Assembly: GCF_019393635.1 (NCBI RefSeq)
Contig: NC_057861.1
Coordinates: forward strand, 742,688,732-742,752,731
Direction of reading: 5' to 3'
Source of the DNA: Dromiciops gliroides
Lineage: Eukaryota; Chordata; Mammalia; Microbiotheria; Microbiotheriidae
DNA: 64,000 bases
Under the pieces are notes generated by a model that did not search any database, had not been told where the DNA came from, and was given only the letters and a program-made list of their open reading frames with translations. The number at the start of each line of letters is the position of its first letter. Positions within the stretch are counted from its first letter, which is position 1. A program made the translations under genes and the position numbers. Positions 21,801 through 35,200 of the stretch are shown here, in pieces.

Positions 21801-24750
21801 TTAAAGCCTCACTGCTTTCTACAATGCATGCTACCTGGATGACACAGAAGAGGCAAAGTAAAACGCACTCTCATTGGTTGATAGACCTATACCTTGGACT
21901 TCCAGAAGGATCTTCAGCTGCTGCCCGAGACAGATCAGCTGGTAGAGGGATATCCAGATATGGGCAGAGCCGATGGCCTCACACTGGCCCAGGCTGGGCA
22001 ATAGATCTAGGGCTAGATTCACAGGTGGCTCCTGCGATGGGAAGACAGGGCCACCCATTTGTCAAGTACTCATAAGACCTGTTTGTTGGCCAAGTGACAC
22101 AGGGCTGTTTCAGGGTAGAGGTACAATCAAAATTAGCTGGAGGATCTTCCCATACCATTGAGTCACTTCTACCACACTGGGTTTGGCCATTTACTCATCA
22201 GGCATTGTTTAAATAAGTGGATTCACTAGATTGAGTAACTGAATGTCAGCAGATGAGTACAACAGTAATAATCTCTGCCCCTATGGAACCAAAGTTAATT
22301 TATTTACCGGAAGGAAGAGCCTTGTTCTTTGTCCTCCTGGCTAGAAGTAGTCCTGCAGAATGTCCTGGCCTTGGGCTCACCATCTGATTACCATCACCAC
22401 CCAATCTCAGAGTGATCACCGCCCCCCCCCCCCCAGATCTGTGCTCTTCTCCTCCCCTCCTTAGCACCTCATAGAACATTTGACAAACTTTTCTTTTTCT
22501 TTTTTTCTTTTTTACGGGGCAATGGGGTTAAGTGACTTGCCCAGGGTCACCCAGCTAGTAAGTGTCAAGTGTCTGAGGCCGGATTTGAACTCAGGAACTC
22601 CTGAATCCAGGGCTGGTGCTTTATCCACTGCGCCACCTAGCCACCCTATTTGACAAACTCTTAATCCTTGACTACAGCAACCAAAGTCCTTTTGTCTTCC
22701 CCACTAAATTGTAACCTTGTTTTTAACCAGTTTTGTGCTCCTCTTCTCGATTCCCTTTTTCTTTTTTTAATTATAAAAGTATTTTTATTATTTTCTAGTT
22801 ATATGTAGAGATAGTTTTCAACATTTGTTTTTATAAGATTTTTTTTTTTTTTTTTTTTTTAGTGAGGCAATTGGGGTTAAGTGACTTGCCCAGGGTCACA
22901 CAGCTAGTAAGTGTTAAGTGTCTGAGGCCGGATTTGAACCCAGGTACTCCTGACTTCAGGGCCGGTGCTCTATCCACTGCGCCACCTAGCTGCCCCACTT
23001 TTATAAGATTTTTAGTTTAAATTTCTCTCCCTCCCTCCCCCTCCCCAAGACAGCAAGCAATCCAATATAGGTTATATATTTACAATCACATTAAACAAAT
23101 TTCTGCATTAGTCTTGCTGTGAAAGAAGAATCAGAGCAAAAAAGGAAAAACCTCAAAAAAGAAAAACAACAGCACCAAAACCAAAAGAAATAGTGTATGG
23201 TTCAATCTGCATCCATATTCCACAGTTCTTTTTTTTTCTTCTGGATTTGGAGAGTATTTTCTATTATGAGTCCTTTGGAACTATTTTGTACTGTTGTATT
23301 GCTGAGAAGAATCAAGTCTATCACAGTTAATCAACACATAATGCTGACGATATTATGTACAATGTTCTCCTGGTTCTGCTCCTCTCACTCATCATCAGTT
23401 CATGCAAGTCCTTCCAGGTTTCTCTGAAATCTGCCTGCTTATCATTTCTTACAGCACAATAGAATTCCATTACATTCATACACCACAAGTTGTTCAGCCA
23501 TTCCCCAATGGATGGGCAACCCCTCAATTTCCAATTCTTTGCTACCACAAAGAGAGCTGCTATAAATATTTTTATACTTGTGGGTCCTTTCCCCTTTTTT
23601 ATGATCTCTTTGGGAAAAAGACCTAATAGTTTGATTCCCTTTTTCTCACAAACTCCATTCTTTTCTCGATTCCTTCCTCCTCTGCATCTCCCATCTCTTT
23701 AGACTCCTTCAGCTCAAGGGCTTGTTTCTTGTCTTTGTGAAGGGTGGCGTCCTCCTTTTCTCATTGCCTTGGTATCAGTCCCTGCCCTCAAGGAGCTTAC
23801 AGTCTATCTTCATCATCAACAACAAGCATTTATTAAGCACCTACCATATAGGCTAGGTCTTATGGACCCCAGGGCATACAAAAACAGGCAAAAACATGGT
23901 CTCTGCTTTCAATTCTAGTTAAAAAGACAACATGCAAATAATTGTACATACAACTGGGGCCCACTTAGTGCAATTAATAAAGATTTGTGTGAATGAGCAT
24001 GGATTAGAATTTGTACTATTCTTAATTATAATTACATAAAATATGGTAACTGGTTCCAGCCCTATGGAAATATTCAGTGTGAATTCAAATAATGAGACCA
24101 CTTCACTGGCTTCACTGTTTACAGTAATTGGCATCTAGCTCTATAAGCTATCTACCCAGGAGATGGAAGGTCTTGATGACCCTGTTGGGGGAGTCCTTCC
24201 CTTCCTGGTTTTGTCTATAGTTTTGGCATTCTGGGCAGAACACTAAAAGAACCAATCTTGTCTTGAGCCTCAGTAGAATTCATTACTTGTATCGGATACT
24301 TGCTTAGTGGTAAACGTTGCATCCGTTCATCCGAGCATTAGTCAAATTGGCTAATGCCTTGTGGCTTGTTCACTTGCATTCCAACATTGTCTTTCTAGGA
24401 GAACTATGTTTTTATGAAGAAATGTGTAGAAAGTAACCCCATAGTCCCCATTCAGAGGGAGTGGCTGGACAACATGCTCAAGTTGGTGCCTCAGACACTA
24501 AAGAATGGCCGAGAGAGGGAAGAGCTTGTGGACAGCCTCTTAAACGAGGTCACGAATGAATTTGAAAGAAGCATGAAGAGGTACATGGGTAAGTTGCCTT
24601 TGACCTATGCAAGCTTCCTTTATTGCTTTTTTCCTCATGTCTTTGGACCAAGTGAATAATAATAACAAGAATAACTAGCATTTATGCAGTGCCAGGCACT
24701 GTGCTCAGCCCTTTACAAATATCATCTCATTTTGTCCTTACCATAGCCCT

Positions 24751-24786
<36 letters not shown>

Positions 24787-27700
24787 TTATTACGATTCCC
24801 ATTTTACAGTTGAGGAAACTGAGGCAAACGGTGAATGAAGTGACTTGCCCAGGGCCACACAGCTAGGAAGTGTCTGAGGCAGGAATCACAATCTGGTTTT
24901 CCTCCCTCCAAGTCCAGCCTTCCATCACTCTATCCTAGGTTAGTAACTCTTGGTAATTAGGGATAAATGGGGCAGAGGTGGAGAGAATTTTCATCAAATG
25001 CCTGAGCTAATTATCTTTATTGGACTCAGCGGGGTCTAGCAGTGAGGCCCTCAGCTGGTTCTGGGCACCAAAGAGGAGAGCCTGGCCTCCATCCCAGAGG
25101 GTGGAAATGGATGCCCAAGTCAGCACTAGACCTCCACCCTGGAGGGTGGGGGCACCCTGAGTAGGCTGGCCCATTCTGTGGGTGAGTCATATGGAAATGG
25201 GTGAGAAAGCAAGGGAGTGGGTGTCCGGGAAATCTGAAGCAGCAGGCAGAAGCTCAGCTGGGGCAATTTGGGGTTTTCCCTTCTCTCTTGTCTGTACGAG
25301 TTTTCTGTGTCCTAGTCACTGCATTTCCAGGATGGGCAGACAGGACTTGTGCTATTTCTGAATGATCCTTGCATTGCCCGGGGTAGGGTCTTGTGCCATT
25401 TGGTAGCAAGAATGCAGAATCTGCGCAGCACTGGATCTGAGAAGGGGGGAGATGGTGTGTTGCTCTCTTACAGAGCTGTGTGTCGGTTCCTTTGAGTCTG
25501 GCTGCGATCCTCCATCCTTGGGCAAGAGGGCCAAGAGTGGATCCCTTGGGGATGCCTGGGGAAAATGCAAAAAGGTTAAGAACTACTTAGTTTATTACTG
25601 CAAACAGATTGATTTTCATCAAAGGAAAATGAAAACAAAACAAAACAAAAGCCAGGTGTTTCTGTATCATAATAAAGGGTTTTTTTTGGGGGGGCGGGGT
25701 TTGGGCAGGAGTTTTGTCTGGATCCATGATTTCAGTTATAGGGAGAACTCCTAGCATGGAAACTCCCTCCACCTGTGCAGATCAGTCACTCTTTGTAACT
25801 TATCATTTTGGATACTGTATTTTCTCTTCTAAACTTATCAAAAATATAATAGAGTGCTGGTCTTGGATCTAGAAGGACGTGGGTTCAAATCTCACCTCTG
25901 ATATTTGTTAATGATCCTTCTGCACCTCACCCATTTTCTACCCTGCTGCCCACCATTCTTCTGGTCCTTCTAAACTGGACCCGGGGCATGCTCTGTCACT
26001 CTGGTCACTTTCCGCTCTGATGCAATAGACCTATGGTGCCATTCTCCTCTGTTGTCAGGAAGACCTGGGTTCAAATTTTACCTCTGACCCTTGCTAGCTG
26101 TGTGACCCTGGGCAAGTCACTTAGCTAGGGATAAAAATAAAATTGGTTTCTTTCATAATTCTATGTATTTTATTTCATGCATTTATAACATGCTTTGGAG
26201 AAGCAGCCACAGATTTCACCAGACTGCCAAAGGGGTCTATAACACAAAGCATGGGAAGAAGCCCTGGTTTAGTCTCCTCAACCACCAATGCCATAAAGGC
26301 CTAAGGAGGGGGACAATGAAAAATCTGAGAGACACAGTTTTGGGGTAATTTAATCATTTTATTAATGAGGTGGGCAGGCTATTAATAAAAGCATGGTCAT
26401 TTGGCCATCCCTCTCAGACCAAAGACAGTTGTGATGGTGAGGCACACAGCTCATATATTCTTCAAACAGTAGATGCTTCATCAGACAGCAATCAAGTTGA
26501 ATTGGTTAATATTATTGGGAGTAGGCCATATTAAAATGTAGGACTATACCAGACCTCCTGCAGCCTTGGGCTATCAATTCAAAGAATGTCTTCCCTCTTC
26601 AATGGCAGGATGAGTGACTCCTCCTTGGATGAGAGGCCTTCCTATCTAGACAAAAGGATCTGTCTTCTCCCCAAGCTTGAGTAGAACACAATGAGCTTCC
26701 TCATTCAGCTTGGGATGGGTCTGACCAAAATGAAGAGATTCATTGCAATGTTATTATCAAGGAGAAACTGGACCTCTAAAAATCAGGGCTTTGGAAGAAG
26801 GGGGGAAGCTCAGAATCTCTCCAAGATTATGGTTATTAATCATTTCTCACAGGAGAGGGGGTGTTACTTCTCTTTTGATTCTTTTTTTTTTTTTAAAGTG
26901 AGGCAATTGGGGTTAAGTGACTTGCCCAGGGTCACACAGCTAGTTAGTAAGTGTTAAGTGTCTGAGGCCAGATTTGAACTCGGGTACTCCTGACTCCAGG
27001 GCCGGTGCTCTATCCACTGCGCCACCTAGCTGCCCCGTTACTTCTCTTCAGTGCACCAAACGAAGGAGAACAGTTTCTTGCTACACTTTTGCCCAGGGCA
27101 GCAGAAGAAAGTGGTTAGGGCTTCGGTACAAGGCTGGGGAGAAAGGATTTGGAGTAGAGCGTTGCTTCAGAATTGAGAGTTAAAGAAAGACCGATGAGAG
27201 GTTCACCTTTTGGTGTGACCAAGGGTTTAGTGTTGTACCGCTCAAAGCGGGAATGATGCTTCCCTCCCCCAGTCTTTGGTACCCTTGTCATAGAGCATCT
27301 TTGGTAATAGATGGGTTTGTTCCCCTTGAGAATTTCAGGAGCCCTGCAAAATGTAAGTCCCATAAAGTGAGTGATGCATGGAGGGCTTCCTGCCAATACT
27401 AATGCTATCATTAATTGTGTGTGTGCATTCTAGTACGAAGCGTTCTCGTGAGACCACCCGTGTCATGGCTGGAAGATGAGGGAGGACCCTTACCAGAATC
27501 ACCTCTGTGAGTGGATGCTGCTAAACCTGGGGTCTGTTTGCGCCTTCATTACTGATTCAAAATGGATGAATGTGTAGGATACCATCAGACCTCAAATGAG
27601 GAAACCCCAGAGTTTTTTTGAATGAGGACACATCTCCCTCCTAACCATATGGTGTCTGCTACACAGAACCTTGGGTCCAAAGATGAGAAGAGCTGCCGCC

Positions 27701-29193
27701 TTGGGCCTTTTTGTCTGTTCACCGATCCAGTTCACTGCCATGCTTTATGTTTTTGTTTTTGTTTGCAGGGCAATGAGGGTTAAGTGACTTGCCCAGGGTC
27801 ACACAGCTAGTAAGTGTCAAGTGTCTGAGGCCGGATTTGAACTCAGATCCTCCTGAATCCAGGGCCAATGCTTTATCTATTGTGCCACCTAGCTGCCCCA
27901 CCATGTTTTATGTTAACAAGATCTTAGAATAACTTGGTTAATAAGGTAGCAAGCAGTCTGTGAGGAAAGGATCTGGGGTTTTAAGTGGCCTCCAAGCTCA
28001 GTTTGTGACGTGGCAGCCACAGAAGCCAATGCAAAGTTGGGCTACATTGGGAGAGGCTGGGCTTCCAGGATTAAGGAGGTGATGGTTGGTCCCCTTGCAT
28101 GCTGCCCTGGTCAGACCACATCTGGAGCTGAAGGCCATGGAAAAGCTAGGAGGTTCCCAGCAGAGAGGAAGCAGGATGTGAAGGGTGGTGGGTTCTGCCA
28201 TATGAACGCCTGTTGAAGAAAGGGGGGTATAAGAAGTGTAAGAGAAGGCACAGGTGAGGGCCAGGGGTCGGAGGCGCTTGCAGGTGCAAGCGAGAGATGG
28301 ATTCGATTTGTTCCATTGAATCTCAGAGCACGGAGCCAAGCTTTCCTAACAGAGCTAAAGGTTTGTGTCCGTCCTCAGTACCTTGGCTCAGGCTTCACTG
28401 ATGCTGCTGCTCCTGGCTCCCTCTCCCCCAGATGCACATTGGAATCCCCTCCTCTGGCCCATCCCAGAGGCTGTGCCTGGAGTCAGAAATCCCTGCACCC
28501 AAGTGCTGCCTCAGCCACCTCCCCCTGGCTTTGGAGTCCCTGCAGTCTGGCCTCTGACCTCCCCATTAAACTGAAACTGCTCTCCCCACTATTTATTTAA
28601 CGCTGAGTCTAATAGCCTTTTCTTAGGCTTCATTCATCTGCACTCCTCTGCCGTGCTGGGCCACTTCCTCCTTCCAGAGGCAGTTGGGTAGCTCAGTGGA
28701 TAGAGCCCTGGACCCAGGAAGACTTGAGTTCAAATCTAATCTCAGACACTTGCTAGCTCTGTGACTCTGGGCAAGCCATTTAACCTTACTTTCCTCAGCT
28801 GCAAAATGGGGATAAAAATAATACCTGCCTTTCTGGGTTATTGTGAGAGTATTTGTAAAACACTTAGCACAGTGCCTGACACATAGTAGGCACTTAATAA
28901 GTCCTTCTTTCCTCCCTCCCTCCCCCCCTCCCTCCCTCCCTCCCTCTTTCCTCTCTCTGTTGTGTTTCTCTCTTTTAAATCCAACTAATCCTTGGTGTTC
29001 TTTGCAGGGTCCTATCTACTCTGTCAGGTGTCCCACAATGCTCTGCCCTGGGCCCTCTCCTCTTCTCTCTCTTTCCTCTTTCTCAGTGTCTCTTTACAGA
29101 TGGCTCCCAGATCTATATATCCGGCCCTAATCTTCAGAACTCTGCTCCCACAGCCCCAGTGGCCCAATGCACATTACTCGATCAACAAATATA

Positions 29194-29266
<73 letters not shown>

Positions 29267-32153
29267 CATATACACACATATCTGTATCTATATCTATATC
29301 TATATATCTGTCTATGTCTATATCTAAATGTCTCTTGCTATAATATAATACTGTGAGCTAGGAATCTGTAACCATAGCACCCTGAACAGGGCTGATCTCA
29401 TGTAAGCTAAGCAGGGTCGGGCCTGGTTAGTGTTTGGATGGGAGACCACTTGGGAATATCCGGTACTGTCAGCTTAAAAAAATCTAGGACAGCTAGATGA
29501 CACAGTGGATAGAGCATTGGGCTTCAAGTTAGGAACACCTGAGTTCAAATCTGGCCTCAGAGACTTACTAGCTGTGTGATCCTGGGCAAATCACTTGACC
29601 ATGTGTGGGCCTTAATCCATGGCAAACCATTCCAATGTCTTTGCAGAGAAAACCTCATGGATGGTGTTGGTGTGCTATGGTCCATAGGGTTGTGATGAGT
29701 CCGGTAGGACTGAACAGTAGCATGTGGGAGGCTCTGTGTTAGATAATGGGGATGAGCATTGTACTAAGTGCTTGGGGGGGAGGATACAAAGAGAAAATCG
29801 AGCTAATCCCTGCCCTCAGGGAGCTTATTAGGGGGAGACAGCACATATGGGAAGGTACAGGTGCATTTCAGACGACAAGGCCCAGGGGTCCTAGGGGACC
29901 AAGATGGTCACAGTTTGAGACACAGGCTTCATCACCCAGATTTTCAACACCAAGAGCATGGATTTTCTTACTCTTGAGCCCTTTTAAATGAGTCAGGGTT
30001 TTTTTTTTTTTGTTTGTTTTGTTTTGTTTTGTGGTACCATATGATAAACCAGGCCCTCCTCCCCCCTACCCCTTTCTTCCTTCTGATTTAGGCAAACAAG
30101 TGGTTCCTTCTCTGACTGAGGACTCTCTTTTTTCCCCCTCAGGGGCCTGGATTTTTCCAAACCTTGGCACAGCAGTTATGTTCAAGCCAGAAACCAGATC
30201 TTTGAGAATTTGCATGTTCTTCATCCCACCCTGAGAACCTTACTGGACCTGGGCTACAGGACATTTTCCAGCAGGCTTTTACTGGACTTAACGGGGTTCA
30301 GGTAGGACCTGGTCTTGACATTGATCTAGTAAATATAACCCAACCACCTGCTGTGCATCAAGCACTTTGCTAAACCCTGGGGATCCAGAGACAAAAATAA
30401 GACCGTCCTTGACCTCAAGGGGAGACTCTAAAACGTATGGTGATCCAGGAGGAGAATGAGAAGGAGGGGCCAGGCTGGTAGGAGGAGGACCGTGGGGAAT
30501 GTGGGCAGCAGCAAAGGGAGGAGGAAACATCCAGGAGAAGAGGGTGCTCGGCAATGTCAATACAACATACAGAAAAGTCAACAGGGGTGGGCGTCTGAGG
30601 CACCATGATAGTGGCCTAGAGTCCAAGGATGTGAGTTCCAATCCTGCCTTTGTTTCTTATTACTTGTTCGGACAAATCACTTAGCTTCCCTGGGCCTCGG
30701 TTTCGTTATTTGCAAAGTGTTGGCTTTTGAGGTCCCTTGGCCCTCTAGGCCCATGAGCCTATGGTGAGACCCTTCCAATGGACGTTTGGAGATTACATCC
30801 CCTTTGCCTATTCCCTCTGCCCACCCCTGCCGAAACAGGGAGCCCGCATCCTTGCTCCTCGTTGACCTCAGATGTGCTGCCCCTCTTCAGGCTTCCCTTT
30901 TGGGGCAGACGCCCTCCTGCACCCTGAGCACCTGGGTGTTGTTGGCCCTCTGGGCCCTGCCATTTGCACTGAAGATGACCCCTCTCTAGAGTGTAGGCCT
31001 CTAGCCCAACTCAAGTGTGAACTCCTTGAGAACAAGAACTGTCTGATTCTTCTAGCTGTCTCTACAGTGCTTTGAACCAAAAAAACCCCCTTAATACATG
31101 ATTTTTCATTCATTTCATAGTTCATTCATCTTTAGCCTTTCATTTAAAAAAATTTTAATTTTTAATTTTTCTCAGTTACATGTAAAGGTATATTTTGAGT
31201 TCCAAATTTTTCTCCCACCCTCTCTTCCCTCCCCCCTCCTGAGGCCAGCAAGCAATTTGATTATAGGTTATATATTACAATCATGTTAAACATATTTCCA
31301 CATTAATCAGAACAAAAGGGAAAAAACACAAGAAAGAATAAACAAGAATAATGGCAAAAAAGCAACAACAAAAGTGAAAATAATATACTTCAGTCTGCCT
31401 TCAGACTCCATAGTTCTTTTTCTGAATGTGGAGAGCATTTTTCACCATAAGTCTTTTGGCATTGTCTTAGGTCATTGTATTGCTGAGAAGAGTTAAATCT
31501 ATCACAGTTGATCATCATGTTGTTGATACTGTGTACAGTGTTCCCTTGGGTCTGCTCATTTCACTCAGTATCAGTCCACTTAAGTCTTTCCAGGTTTTTC
31601 TGAAATCCATCTGCTTATCATTTCTTACAGCACAATAGAATTCCATTTCATTCACATACAACTTGTTTAGCCATTCCCCAAGTAATGGGCATCCCCTCAA
31701 TTTCCAGTTCTTTGTCATCACAAAGAAAGCTGTTATAAATATTTTTGTGCATGTGGGTCCTTTTCCCTTTTTTGTGATCTCTTTGGGATATAGACCTAGT
31801 AGTGGTATTGTTAGGTCAAAGGGCATGCACAGTTTTAAAGCCTTTTAGACATGGTTCCAAATTGTTCTCCAGAATAGTTGGATCAGTTCACAGCTCCACC
31901 AACAGTGCATTAGTGTTCTAATATTCCCACATCTTCTCCAACATTTATCATTTTCCTTTTTTGTCATATTAGCCAATCCAATAGGTATGAGGTGGTATCT
32001 CAGAGTGTTTGAGAACATTTTTTCATATGGCTGTAGATAGTTTTAATTTCATCATCTGAACACTGCTTGTTCATATCCTTTGAATTGGGGAATGACTTGT
32101 ATTCTTGTATATTTGATTCAGTTCTCTATATATTTTATATATATATTATATAA

Positions 32154-32211
<58 letters not shown>

Positions 32212-35200
32212 GGCCTTTATCAGAAACACTATCTGTAAAAATTGTTTTCTAGCTTTCTGCTTTCCTTCTAATCTTGTTTGCATTGGTTTTGTTTGTGCAA
32301 AACCTTTTTAATTTAATGTGGTCAAAATGATACACTCTGCATTTCATAATATTCTCTATCTCATCTTTGCTCATAAATTATTCCCCTCTCCACAGTTTTG
32401 ACAAGTAAACTATTCCTTCCTTTTCTAATTTGCCTATGTTATCACCCTTTATGTCTAGACCTTGTACCTGTTTTTGATTTTACTTTGGTGTATGGTATAA
32501 GATGTTGGTCTATGCCTAGTTTCTGCCATACTATTTTCCAGTTTTCCCAGAAGTTTTTGTCAAAAAGTTCTTATCCTAGAGGCTAGAGTCTTTGGGTTTA
32601 TCAAACAGGAGATTTCTATATTCATTTACTGCTGTGTTTTGTGTGCCTAAACTATTACACTGATTCTATTTCTTAGCCAGTACAAAATAGTTTTGATGAT
32701 TGCTGCTTTATAATGTAGTTCTAGATCTGGTACAGCTATCTTCCTTTGCATTTTTTTCATTAATTTCCTTGATATTCTTGACCTTTTGTTCTTCCATATG
32801 AATTTTGTTATTTTTTTTCTAGCTCTATGAAATACTTTTTGGTAGTTTGATTGTCATGGCACTGAATAAGTAAATTAATTTGTATAGAATTGTCATTTTT
32901 ATTAGATTTGGCTTTTCATTTTTAATGGCATCACCTTTTATTTATCAGTTCTGGTAACTTGAGGTTGTTGGGTTTTTCTTTTGATTTAATTTGTTTTAGT
33001 TTTTGGAGAATCAAGACCTTTTTTCAGAGCTATTTTATCAATTGCATCTGATCTTAGTTTTGTTTGTTTTCCCTCTTCTTCCTTGCAATTAGAGCTAAAG
33101 GTCCCATGGACTGTGAAAGTTTGAGAAATGACGTGTCTATCAATGCCAGAAAAACAGAGGAGAAGTTAATGAATACCTGGTATCCCAAGGTGATCAATAT
33201 CTTCACCAAGAAGGAAGCACTTGATGACATTAAAGCAGAAAAACTGGATTCCTTCTATAACTGTGTGTCTACACTAATGTCAAATCAGGTGAGTTTATTT
33301 CCTCCTTTGGGGGAGTAAAAATATCACTGTGAATTTGGTCTGACTGTGCTCAAGTCATTTAACTTTTGAGTCCTTAGATACCTCGTCTGTGAAATGGGAG
33401 ATCACAATTCTTGGGCTAACTTATTGGCTTGTTGCGGTCAAAGTGTTTTGTTAGCCTGAACGCTCTCTAGAAATGTAACATATTATTACTGGATTTGGGA
33501 GAGGTCCTTTCATTAATTTTCTTTTCCTTCCTTCCTTCCTTCCTTCTTTCCTTCCTTCCTTCATTCAGGGCCTATCTCATGTAGAAGCAGTGTCCAGGGG
33601 CAGGGGAAATGCCATGTTTAGATCACACATACCCTCTGCCTTCATGAGCTTTACTGTCTGTGGGGCACACTAGAATACCCAGTATTATAGACAAGTATGT
33701 TAGGGAGTTGTACAATTGAGTGCTATGGGAAGGAGGCTGTTACTGCTCTGGCAGGAGATGGGGAAGGTTGCCTGGCAGAAATGGCATTTGAGTTGGGCCT
33801 TAAAGGATGGGTAGGAATCACTAGACAGAAGGGTGGAAGCAGGGAATAGTGGGAGCCAGGAAGGGACAGGGCACGTAGGGGGACAAAGACTAGTCCAGTG
33901 TTGAGTGTTTTTAGATTAGAAATTCTTAACCTTTTTTTCCCCCATGGACCCTTGTGCCAATCTGCGGAAGCTTATGGATCCTTTCTCAGAGTAATGTTTT
34001 AAAAAACTTATGGGGGGCGGCAGCTAGGTGGCACAGTGGATAGAGCACCAGCCCTGAATTCAGGAGGACCTGAGTTCAAATCCAGCCTCAGACCCTTGAC
34101 ACTTACTAGCTGTGTGACCTTGGGCAAGTTACTTGACCCCAATTGTCTCACCAAAAAACAAAAAACAAAACAAACAAAAAAACAAAAAAACTTATCAAAG
34201 GCAGCTAGGTGGTATAGTGGATAGAGCACCAGCCCTGGAGTCAGCAAGACCTGAGTTCAAATCTTACCTCAGACACTTACTAGCTATGTGACCCTGGATA
34301 GGTCACTCAGCCCTGTTAGCCTCAGTTTCCTCATCTATAAAATGAGCTGGAAAAGAAAATGACCAACCACTCCAGTCATCTTTACCAAGAAACCCCCAAT
34401 GGGGTTACAAGGAGTTGGATGTGACTGAAAACCACTAAACCATTCTTACTAAAATTTGTAAAAAATGGAGAGACTCTCTAGGGCCATGAATCTCAGGTTA
34501 AGAACCTCTGTTCTGGGATTGAGAAGCGATGATGAGGGGGAGGGAATTATTTAGTTGGCCGGAGTCTCTTAAGAAAGCTGCTTGAAGCCGTTTGAACTTA
34601 GGGGCCTGTTTTCTCTCAGCAAGTCCCTTTGCAAATGGAGGGCAGCCCAAACCCTTCCCTTCCCTTTCATTATAAAAAGTCCAGAGAGCCCCTCAAGTGT
34701 TTGAAAAGCTCCGGTCTCGGCAACCCGGGTTTGTATCTGTAATGGATTGCCCCTGTCAGGAGGGGCTGTTCTAGCCAGGCTTGGTTGGCCCAGGAGTCCT
34801 GAGACCCAGGACTTCTATCAGCAGGACTTGTCTAGTGCTCCCCCCTCCCCGAATGTGTGCATCTTTTCTTTGTGCTCCCAGCCCTCACTTCCCCTCACTC
34901 CCCAAGCCCTAATGTTAAATGTAGCCATGAGGGAGAGAATAAGCTCAAGGAAGTGCCCCAGTGGCCTATGGGAGTAGCCTCAGCTCCTGTGCTTTGTATT
35001 AGGGAAGAGGAGAGGTACTGTATAATATATTCTTTTTTCTTTTCTTTTTTTTTTTTCTTCTGGGTAATGAGGGTTAAGTGACTTGACCAGGGTCACACAG
35101 CTAGTAAGTGTCAAGTGTCTGAGGCCAGATTTGAACTCAGGTCCTCCTGAATCCAGGGCTGGTGCTTTATCCACTGTGCTACTTAGCTGCCCCTTTATAA

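Larger units (their letters stand above)
33915..34490 (+). repeat. Ancient DNA-transposon-like repeat hosting two SINEs
   Basis: Left end ATTCTTAACCTTTTTTTCCC, then CATGGACCCTTGTGCC and GCTTATGGATCCTTTCTCAG; right end GGGCCATGAATCTCAGGTTAAGAACC. The outer CTTAACC/GGTTAAG look like terminal inverted repeats. SINEs at 34012-34190 and 34200-34435 are inserted within it. Confidence 0.5.

Noticed and set aside
22018-22161. A possible extra DNAH12 exon in the long intron between exons 3 and 4
   Set aside because: No matching splice sites or dynein similarity; exon 3 already joins exon 4 in phase.
27753-27899. Recurrent open frames reading [20 protein letters not shown] or [18 protein letters not shown] in many places
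   Set aside because: These are the sense and antisense translations of the abundant short SINE, not a protein family.
29364-29475. A working 5S rRNA gene
   Set aside because: About 10 nt are missing near the 5' third and the gene is followed by an A tract rather than a T-run terminator; it is a pseudogene.
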